This document shows, piece after piece, positions 1-4,873 of a stretch of DNA of 11,363 bases. This DNA comes from CAZESH01 sp964514665 (GTDB lineage Bacteria; Bacillota; Bacilli; Paenibacillales; KCTC-25726): assembly GCA_964514665.1 (NCBI GenBank), contig CAZESH010000126.1, positions 1-11,363 of the forward strand. The letters are read 5' to 3'. The translations under genes were made by a program, and so were the position numbers. Numbering within the stretch: the stretch's first letter is position 1; every line of letters starts with the position of its first letter. The notes under the pieces were generated by a model that was given only the letters and a program-made list of their open reading frames with translations, had not been told where the DNA came from and searched no databases.

Positions 1-134
1 GAATCGACCAGCGGCCCGACTCCCGTGATCGAGGTTCGTAGATTGGCCGCAACCAAGAAGATGCCGAGCACGAGCAAAGCATTGGCTGCCGGGGAACGGC
101 GGGTGTGCGGATCGCGGCTGGTTTGTAATTTCAT
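1..134 (-). CDS. MFS transporter, N-terminal fragment (CynX/NimT-like)
   Basis: Only the first 44 codons are in the window; the gene runs off the left edge. It starts at the ATG complementary to 132-134, preceded by a good AAGGTGG ribosome binding site ten bases upstream. A basic N-terminus (MKLQTSRDPHTRR) leads into one hydrophobic helix ending in the segment VAANLRTSITGVGPLV. The pattern AANLR-x-x-(I/L)T-x-VGPL after the first helix is typical of the CynX/NimT group of major facilitator transporters, which include cyanate and 2-nitroimidazole permeases. It would sit in the cytoplasmic membrane; the substrate cannot be told from this fragment. It lies downstream of ilvD on the same strand but is separated from it by a strong terminator. 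The MFS call is fairly safe; the subfamily is inferred. Confidence 0.6.
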   Translation of the reverse strand, partial: MKLQTSRDPHTRRSPAANALLVLGIFLVAANLRTSITGVGPLVD

Positions 135-153
135 GAAAGCAAAACCACCTTGT

Positions 154-191
154 TTAAAATAAAGCACTCATTCCGGATCCGGAATGAGTGC
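154..191 (-). terminator. Intrinsic terminator of ilvD
   Basis: A perfect 28-bp palindrome centred on GGATCC occupies 164-191. Read on the minus strand it is followed by TTTATTTT (163 down to 156). It lies 40 bases beyond the ilvD stop and just before the ribosome binding site of the next minus-strand gene, so it should separate ilvD from the MFS gene. Confidence 0.85.
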
Positions 192-230
192 CGGGCCTGT
201 CGGCCGTAAACGTTGCTATCAAGATTGCGG

Positions 231-1916
231 CTAAATCTTCAAGATGCCGCCGGTGCTGGCGGAGGTGACCATTTTGGAATAGCGCTCCAGATAGCCGCCT
301 TTCACCTTCGGTTCAAAGCCTTTCCATTCCGCCTTGCGGGCGGCAAACTCTTCGTCGCTGATCAGCAGCTCGATCTTGCGGTTGTTCAAATCCAGCTCGA
401 TGATGTCACCGTCATGGACGAATGCGATCGGTCCGCCTTCGGCCGCTTCCGGTGAAATATGGCCGATGCTGATGCCGCGGGAAGCGCCGGAGAAACGGCC
501 GTCCGTGATCAGGCCGACCTTCGCGCCCAAGCCCATGCCGACGATTTGCGAGGTTGGGGCGAGCATTTCCGGCATTCCCGGTCCGCCCTTTGGTCCTTCG
601 TAACGAATGACCACGACGTCGCCTTCCTTCACTTTGCCGTTTGCGATTCCGGCGAGCGCTTCATCCTGGGAATCGAAGCAGACGGCAGGTCCTTTGTGGT
701 AGCCTTTGACCGATTTGTCGACCGCGCCCACCTTGATGATCGCGCCGTTGGGGGCAAGATTGCCGAACAATACGGCAAGTCCGCCCTTCTCGCTGTGCGG
801 GTCGGACAGCGGATGAATCACGTCGGTATCCACGATTTCGCAGCCTTCGACGTTTTCACGCAAGGTTTTGCCGGTAACGGTGATGACATCGCCGTTCAAC
901 GCGCCAGGTTTTTTGAACAATTCGTTGAGAATGGCGCTGACGCCGCCGGCGCTGTGCACATCCTCGATATGGTATTGGGAAGCGGGAGCGATTTTGGCCA
1001 GATGCGGCACGCGTTCCGCGACTTCATTAATTCTTTCGATCGGGTAATCGATTCCGGCTTCATGAGCGATTGCCAATGTGTGCAGAACCGTATTGGTGGA
1101 GCCGCCCATCGCCATATCGAGGGCAAATGCGTTGTCGATCGCCTCGATCGTCACGATATCGCGCGGCTTGATATCCAGCTTGATGATTTCCATCAGCTGT
1201 CTGGCCGACTGCTTGACGAACTCCCTGCGCTCCTCGGCGACGGCAAGAATCGTGCCGTTGCCGGGGAGGGCGATCCCCATGCCTTCGGCCAAGCAATTCA
1301 TCGAATTGGCCGTGAACATGCCGGAACAGGAACCGCAGGTAGGGCATCCGTATTGTTCCAACTCGAGCAGCCCATCTTCGTCGATTTGCCCGGCTTGATA
1401 GGCGCCGACGCCTTCAAACACGGATGACAGAGAGATTGAGTTGCCTTTGCTGTCCTTGCCCGCTTTCATCGGTCCGCCGCTGACAAAAACGGTGGGGATG
1501 TTGACGCGCATTGCGCCCATGATCATCCCCGGCGTGATTTTATCGCAGTTGGGAATGCAAACCATTCCGTCAAACCAGTGAGCGTTGACTACGGTTTCCA
1601 GCGAATCGGCGATGATCTCGCGGCTGGGCAGGGAATAACGCATGCCGATATGCCCCATGGCAATGCCGTCGTCGACGCCGATGGTATTGAATTCGAAAGG
1701 AACGCCGCCCGCTTCGCGGATCGCTTCCTTCACCAGCTTGCCGAACTCTTGAAGATGGACGTGCCCCGGTATAATATCGATATAAGAGTTGCAGACTGCG
1801 ATGAACGGCTTGCCGAAGTCTTCCTCCTTGACGCCGGCGGCCCGCAAAAGACTGCGGTGCGGCGCACGGTCGAATCCTTTTTTTATCATATCCGATCTCA
1901 TTTTTGATTTGGACAT
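231..1916 (-). CDS. ilvD: Dihydroxy-acid dehydratase
   Basis: The 561-residue protein has the normal length for IlvD. This Fe-S enzyme dehydrates 2,3-dihydroxy-isovalerate and 2,3-dihydroxy-3-methylvalerate to the 2-keto acids that precede valine, leucine, isoleucine and pantothenate. Visible signatures include CNSYIDIIPGH (42-52), VDDGIAMGH (81-89), NCDKITPG (123-130, with the conserved Cys124 and the Lys126 that is carbamylated in this family), CPTCGSCSGMFTANSMN (191-207) and DGRFSG near the C-terminus. The start is the ATG at 1914-1916, because AAAGGAGG lies six bases upstream and the protein then begins MSKSKMRSDMIKKG as in Bacillus homologs. An in-frame ATG at 1952 would place that site inside the coding region. 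The gene is transcribed alone, divergent from the globin gene, and closes with the palindromic terminator at 154-191. No ilvBHC or leu genes are visible nearby. Confidence 0.97.
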   Translation of the reverse strand: MSKSKMRSDMIKKGFDRAPHRSLLRAAGVKEEDFGKPFIAVCNSYIDIIPGHVHLQEFGKLVKEAIREAGGVPFEFNTIGVDDGIAMGHIGMRYSLPSREIIADSLETVVNAHWFDGMVCIPNCDKITPGMIMGAMRVNIPTVFVSGGPMKAGKDSKGNSISLSSVFEGVGAYQAGQIDEDGLLELEQYGCPTCGSCSGMFTANSMNCLAEGMGIALPGNGTILAVAEERREFVKQSARQLMEIIKLDIKPRDIVTIEAIDNAFALDMAMGGSTNTVLHTLAIAHEAGIDYPIERINEVAERVPHLAKIAPASQYHIEDVHSAGGVSAILNELFKKPGALNGDVITVTGKTLRENVEGCEIVDTDVIHPLSDPHSEKGGLAVLFGNLAPNGAIIKVGAVDKSVKGYHKGPAVCFDSQDEALAGIANGKVKEGDVVVIRYEGPKGGPGMPEMLAPTSQIVGMGLGAKVGLITDGRFSGASRGISIGHISPEAAEGGPIAFVHDGDIIELDLNNRKIELLISDEEFAARKAEWKGFEPKVKGGYLERYSKMVTSASTGGILKI

Positions 1917-1990
1917 GGTGTGCCTCCTTTTTGACGTTTGCCCGTCATGCATGTAATATCAGGTTACAGCAATCATGCTGTTTGCTTTTC

Positions 1991-2023
1991 GGCAGGCTTG
2001 CGGAAGCCGCCTGTTCGGCGGCT
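1991..2023 (-). promoter_or_regulatory. ilvD leader hairpins, mutually exclusive
   Basis: In the ilvD leader RNA, AGCCGCC and GGCGGCT (complements of 2017-2023 and 2005-2011) can form a 7-bp stem with a five-base loop. The second arm can instead pair with the downstream AAGCC-T-GCC to form a competing eight-pair hairpin with one bulge. Neither has a U-tract. This could be a regulatory switch, or only GC-rich self-complementarity. I see no T-box, SAM or other known riboswitch core. Confidence 0.3.
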
Positions 2024-2068
2024 GGGTCCGTTTAGTCGTTTTTTCCCGTTAAAGCAATGCCAACTATC

Positions 2069-2096
2069 ATTTTACAACAGATTCGAGCTTGTTCAA
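2069..2096 (-). promoter_or_regulatory. Probable sigma-A promoter of ilvD
   Basis: On the minus strand TTGAAC (2096-2091) and TAAAAT (2074-2069) are separated by 16 bases. These match the -35 consensus at four of six bases and the -10 at five of six. Transcription would start near 2062, leaving a leader of about 145 bases before the ilvD ATG. Confidence 0.5.
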
Positions 2097-2163
2097 AGAT
2101 TAAATTTGAGAATCGCCGCCCGTTTGGCGGAAATTTATTCCACCCCATATGCTTTATGGAACA

Positions 2164-2187
2164 ACAGTGTGATTTGCATCACACTGT
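2164..2187 (+). promoter_or_regulatory. Fnr/CRP-type operator upstream of the globin gene
   Basis: A perfect dyad of 9-bp arms reads ACAGTGTGA, then six bases, then TCACACTGT. Its core TGTGA-N6-TCACA is the binding consensus of Gram-positive Fnr proteins and also of CRP. The centre (2175.5) is exactly 41.5 bases upstream of the start predicted from the -10 at 2205-2210, the class II activator position. Regulation by Fnr or a relative is inferred; no such regulator lies in the window. Confidence 0.75.
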
Positions 2188-2204
2188 CCGCGGCTTTGTT
2201 CGGG

Positions 2205-2210
2205 TACGAT
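2205..2210 (+). promoter_or_regulatory. -10 element of the globin promoter
   Basis: TACGAT matches the -10 consensus at four of six bases. No convincing -35 is present because the Fnr-type dyad occupies that place, as expected for an activator-dependent class II promoter. The predicted start is near 2217, about 34 bases before the ATG. Confidence 0.5.
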
Positions 2211-2250
2211 CAAGGTCGGATTAAATTCGACAAATAGAAGGTGACCAAGC

Positions 2251-2631
2251 ATGAATTCTTCTTATGGAACATTATATGATGCGCTTGGCGGGGCGGAAAC
2301 GCTGCGCCGGCTGGTGGAGACTTTTTATCCCAAGGTGCAGGCGGACCCTCTGCTCGCACCGCTCTTTCCGGCAGATATCGATCCGGTGATGGAAAAGCAG
2401 TACCTCTTTCTTACCCAATTTTTCGGCGGTGAACCGCTCTATTCCGAGCAGCACGGCCATCCGATGATGCGGGCGCGGCATATGCACGTCGAAGTGACGG
2501 CAGAGCGTGCGGAAGCCTGGCTCGATTGCATGCGGCGGGCATTGGAGGAAATCTCCGTGGAGGAGCCGCTGCGGCTGGCGGTGCTGGAAAGGCTGCGCGG
2601 GCCCGCTTATCATTTTGTCAATACGCCGTAG
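2251..2631 (+). CDS. yjbI: Group II truncated hemoglobin
   Basis: This is a 126-residue 2-over-2 globin resembling YjbI of Bacillus subtilis and mycobacterial trHbO. These cytoplasmic heme proteins bind O2 and are linked to oxygen, NO or peroxide chemistry. Key residues are in place: Tyr26 at position B10 (ETFYPKV), Phe39 at CD1 (PLFP), the proximal His77 in RARHMH, and Trp90 at G8 in AWLDCM. The GG motif and HGHP (68-71) before the proximal His are typical of group II. The start is the ATG at 2251, with AGGTGA six bases upstream. In B. subtilis the gene sits by yjbH, which is absent here; instead lipM follows after 36 bases with no terminator. The Fnr-type site upstream suggests induction when oxygen falls. 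The family call is firm; the physiological role is inferred. Confidence 0.93.
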   Translation: MNSSYGTLYDALGGAETLRRLVETFYPKVQADPLLAPLFPADIDPVMEKQYLFLTQFFGGEPLYSEQHGHPMMRARHMHVEVTAERAEAWLDCMRRALEEISVEEPLRLAVLERLRGPAYHFVNTP

Positions 2632-2667
2632 CGCGGCCTTTTCAGAGATCTTATGGGAGGACCCGAT

Positions 2668-3510
2668 ATGAACACATGGAGATTTATTCCCCCGCAGGCT
2701 TTCTCTCCGGCTGAGAACATGGCGATCGACGAGGCGATCCTGATTGCCCACAGTGAAAGGAAAGCGCCGCCGACCGTACGTTTCTATGGATGGAATCCGC
2801 CGACGCTGTCGATCGGCTATTTTCAAAAAGCGGAGGATGAAGTCAATTTTGCCGGATTAAAGTCCCGCGGAATCGGCTTTGTCCGTCGTCCGACCGGAGG
2901 CAGGGCGGTGCTGCACGATGCCGAGCTGACCTACAGCTTGATCGTGTCGGAGGATTACCCCGGCATGTCGGGCAGTGTAACCGAGGCATACCGCATACTC
3001 AGCGAAGGCCTGCTGCATGGCTTCAGGCGGCTCGATCTGGACGCGCGCATGGTTAACCTGGCCGATGAGCAGGAGAAAATGAAATATGCCGCCGCAGGCT
3101 CCGCGGCCTGCTTCGATTCCCCGTCGTGGTACGAGTTGGTGGTCGAAGGCAAAAAGGTCGCCGGAAGCGCGCAGGTACGCCAAAAAGGCGTCGTTCTGCA
3201 GCACGGCTCGATCCTCATGGAGCTGGACAGCGCACTGCTTTTCTCGCTGCTGCAGTTTCCCAACGAACGGGTCCGTGAACGGCTCGAAAAGAGCTTTTCG
3301 CAAAAAGCGGTGGCGATTAACGATATCAGAAGGAGCGCCGGAGCCGAACCGGTATCGTTCGAGCAGGTGTCCGACGCCTTCTACCACGGTTTTTCGCAGG
3401 GACTGGAGGCTGTTCTGCAACCTCGGGAATTGAGCGCTTATGAACGGGAATTGACGGAGCAGCTCGTTGTGGAAAAATACGCAAATCGGGACTGGAATTT
3501 TCGCAGATAG
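2668..3510 (+). CDS. lipM: Octanoyl-[GcvH]:protein N-octanoyltransferase (LipM type)
   Basis: The 280-residue protein belongs to the biotin/lipoate A/B ligase-like fold. LipM moves octanoate from acyl carrier protein to the lipoyl domain of GcvH, the first step of Gram-positive lipoate assembly. Visible motifs are RFYGWNPPTLSIGYFQ (38-53), RRPTGGRAVLHD (73-84), the catalytic Cys148 in CFDSPSWYEL, and the lysine of KVAGSAQ (163-169), followed by QHGSI. CFDxPSWYEL separates LipM from lipoate-protein ligase LplA, which lacks this cysteine. The start is the ATG at 2668, with GGGAGGA six bases upstream; the in-frame ATG at 2653 overlaps that ribosome binding site and is rejected. It follows the globin gene after 36 bases without a terminator, so it may share the globin promoter. 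It converges on dat. Confidence 0.93.
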   Translation: MNTWRFIPPQAFSPAENMAIDEAILIAHSERKAPPTVRFYGWNPPTLSIGYFQKAEDEVNFAGLKSRGIGFVRRPTGGRAVLHDAELTYSLIVSEDYPGMSGSVTEAYRILSEGLLHGFRRLDLDARMVNLADEQEKMKYAAAGSAACFDSPSWYELVVEGKKVAGSAQVRQKGVVLQHGSILMELDSALLFSLLQFPNERVRERLEKSFSQKAVAINDIRRSAGAEPVSFEQVSDAFYHGFSQGLEAVLQPRELSAYERELTEQLVVEKYANRDWNFRR

Positions 3511-3520
3511 CTCTATCTGC
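3503..3520. terminator. Possible hairpin between convergent lipM and dat
   Basis: GCAGATAG and CTATCTGC form a perfect 8-bp inverted repeat separated by two bases, with the lipM stop codon inside it. It lies exactly between the two convergent stops (3510 and 3523). Neither side has a real T-tract, only GAAAATT on the minus side. It may help separate the two transcripts, but as an intrinsic terminator it is weak. Confidence 0.35.
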
Positions 3521-3522
3521 CC

Positions 3523-4356
3523 TTACAGCCGTTCGATTTCCTGCTCGAAGGCCTGCTGCAGCTTGGACGTGACCGCTCCGGCACGCCCGACCGCGATCGC
3601 GCTTCCGTCCACGCTGACGACCGGCGTGATCTCTACAGTCGTTCCGGTAATGAACACTTCATCGGCGGCCAAGCAATCCTGAACGGTGAACGCCTGCTCA
3701 TGCACCGCGATCCCCAGATTTCGGGCCAGCTTTAAGACAACGGCACGCGTCACGCCATGAAGAATCAAATGATTGGCTGGATGCGTCCACAGCTCCCCGT
3801 TCTTGACGATCATCAGATTGGAGGCGCTGCATTCGGTAACCGTGCCGTCACGGTGAAGGATCGCTTCGTTCGCACCCGCATCGAGCGCATCCTGCTTGGC
3901 GAGCACATTGCCGAGCAAATTCAGCGATTTGATATGGCACCTGTGCCAGCGCAGATCGGGCAGCGTGACGGCGCTGATCCCCGCTTTCATGGTCTTCAGC
4001 GGACGGCGCACCTCATTGCAGTAGGCGAGCATTACCGGATGCGAATTTTCCGGAAAAGCGTGCGCTCGCGGTGCAGCTCCCCTGGTAATCTGCATATACA
4101 GCGTTCCTTCGGAAATTTGCGAGAGCGCCGTCAGCTTTTCCAGCTGCTCCCCGATTTCGGCAAGCGAACGGGGTAAATCCAGACGGATTTCACCCGCGCT
4201 TCTTTCCAGCCTCTGCAGGTGGGCGTCGCGAGCGAACAGCTTTCCATTATAGATGCGGAACATTTCGTACACGCCGTCCCCGAACACATACCCCCTGTCC
4301 TCGAAGGAAATGTGCAGGTCTTCTTTTTCAACAAACCGGTCATTAAAGAGCATCAT
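3523..4356 (-). CDS. dat: D-amino-acid transaminase (class IV aminotransferase)
   Basis: The 277-residue protein is a fold-type IV PLP enzyme. D-amino-acid transaminase converts D-alanine plus 2-oxoglutarate to pyruvate plus D-glutamate, feeding peptidoglycan synthesis. The PLP lysine is Lys143 in RCHIKSLNLLGN, and Glu175 in GTVTE is the conserved partner of the cofactor ring. Tyr30 (FGDGVYE), Arg97 and His99 (RGAAPRAH) match the carboxylate-binding trio that marks the D-amino-acid enzyme against branched-chain aminotransferase and aminodeoxychorismate lyase. THPANHLILHGVTR (191-204) is also typical. The ribosome binding site AAAGGAAG lies eight bases before the first of two adjacent ATGs, so the start at 4356 is preferred; the second (4353) would cost one residue. 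The gene stands alone and faces lipM. Confidence 0.92.
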   Translation of the reverse strand: MMLFNDRFVEKEDLHISFEDRGYVFGDGVYEMFRIYNGKLFARDAHLQRLERSAGEIRLDLPRSLAEIGEQLEKLTALSQISEGTLYMQITRGAAPRAHAFPENSHPVMLAYCNEVRRPLKTMKAGISAVTLPDLRWHRCHIKSLNLLGNVLAKQDALDAGANEAILHRDGTVTECSASNLMIVKNGELWTHPANHLILHGVTRAVVLKLARNLGIAVHEQAFTVQDCLAADEVFITGTTVEITPVVSVDGSAIAVGRAGAVTSKLQQAFEQEIERL

Positions 4357-4439
4357 GGCTTGATCTTCCTTTCATCGGGCTGCAAATCAGGCGAACATAC
4401 GTTTGAATAAAATCATCGGTTAAGGTGTACTTTAACTAT

Positions 4440-4468
4440 AAAATAGCAAAAAATAGGCAAATCAACAA
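4440..4468 (-). promoter_or_regulatory. Possible dat promoter
   Basis: On the minus strand TTGTTG (4468-4463) and TATTTT (4445-4440) are 17 bases apart, three and four matches of six to the sigma-A consensus. An overlapping alternative is TTGATT with TATAGT at 19 bases. Either gives a leader of roughly 75 bases. The call is weak. Confidence 0.3.
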
Positions 4469-4667
4469 ATCGTCCGCAAACACAACATCTGGTTAAATGG
4501 ACTTACTAACTACCCCAAATATATGGGTCAAGCAGGAAGGTATAGTCGTTTTATGTCGAAAAAATTACGGAAATCAAATCTGAAAAAGGGAGCAAGAAGG
4601 AGGAATTTCAAGAAAACGCGGCATTCTATTTTGTTTTTTTTCAAATTTAAAGATTCACCTATTAGAA

Positions 4668-4683
4668 ACACAAGATATAGTAT
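4668..4683 (+). promoter_or_regulatory. NrdR box 1 of nrdJ
   Basis: ACACAAGATATAGTAT matches the NrdR consensus (ACACWATATATWGTGT) at 14 of 16 positions. It lies just upstream of the -10. NrdR is the ATP/dATP-sensing repressor of ribonucleotide reductase genes. The partner box starts 33 bases downstream, close to three helical turns, which is the usual pairing. Confidence 0.7.
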
Positions 4684-4685
4684 TG

Positions 4686-4691
4686 TATAAT
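4686..4691 (+). promoter_or_regulatory. -10 element of the nrdJ promoter
   Basis: A perfect TATAAT sits between the two NrdR boxes. The best -35 is poor (TTAGAA at 4662-4667, 18 bases upstream). The predicted start near 4698 leaves a leader of about 175 bases. A bound NrdR pair would cover this promoter. Confidence 0.6.
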
Positions 4692-4700
4692 GAAATTCAC

Positions 4701-4716
4701 ACACTACATATGGTGC
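4701..4716 (+). promoter_or_regulatory. NrdR box 2 of nrdJ
   Basis: ACACTACATATGGTGC matches the NrdR consensus at 13 of 16 positions and begins just after the predicted transcription start. With box 1 it forms the paired arrangement seen at NrdR-controlled promoters. Confidence 0.65.
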
Positions 4717-4873
4717 ATGAATGCTGAATCAACAAATCGACAATTCTGAATATTTTGTCGGAAGATGCAAATTCGCCGGATAACGGGCAGTTTGTCCTAC
4801 TGCGATGCCGATTTTCCAATTTCGAGAGAACGGATTGAAAAGTTGGTTTATTATTTTTTGGGAGGGTGTTTGG

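Larger units (their letters stand above)
1917..2250. other. Divergent intergenic region between ilvD and the globin gene
   Basis: These 334 bases carry the control signals of both flanking genes: the ilvD promoter and leader on the minus strand, and the Fnr-type dyad with the globin promoter on the plus strand, each listed separately. An open frame on the plus strand (1938-2237) has no ribosome binding site and no recognisable product, so I do not call it a gene. Confidence 0.7.
4357..4873. other. Divergent intergenic region between dat and nrdJ
   Basis: These 517 bases are AT-rich and hold a weak dat promoter on the minus strand, the nrdJ promoter with its NrdR-type boxes, and a long nrdJ leader. 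An isolated AAGGAGG near 4597 has no start codon within ribosome reach. I see no B12-box (GCCACTG) or other cobalamin riboswitch core in the nrdJ leader, although the product needs B12. The leader can form short hairpins such as CGACAA with TTGTCG, without an attached T-tract. Confidence 0.6.

Noticed and set aside
459..1427. Plus-strand open frame opposite ilvD
   Set aside because: It is antisense to ilvD, whose motifs are unmistakable; no ribosome binding site and an incoherent composition.
1938..2237. Plus-strand open frame before the globin gene
   Set aside because: It has no ribosome binding site, covers the ilvD promoter and the Fnr-type operator, and gives no family-like protein.
2653..2667. 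Upstream ATG as the lipM start
   Set aside because: The GGGAGGA ribosome binding site lies between it and the ATG at 2668, which also begins where LipM proteins do.
4418..4442. Imperfect dyad GTTAAGG...CTTTAAC over the possible dat promoter
   Set aside because: Several mismatches and no match to an operator I know; AT-rich DNA gives such dyads by chance.
4594..4620. AAGGAGG ribosome binding site suggesting a small gene
   Set aside because: No ATG, GTG or TTG follows within ribosome reach and no open frame continues from it.
4698..4873. Cobalamin riboswitch in the nrdJ leader
   Set aside because: A B12-dependent enzyme and a long leader made it attractive, but I find no GCCACTG-type B12 box or matching core; a covariance search would settle it.
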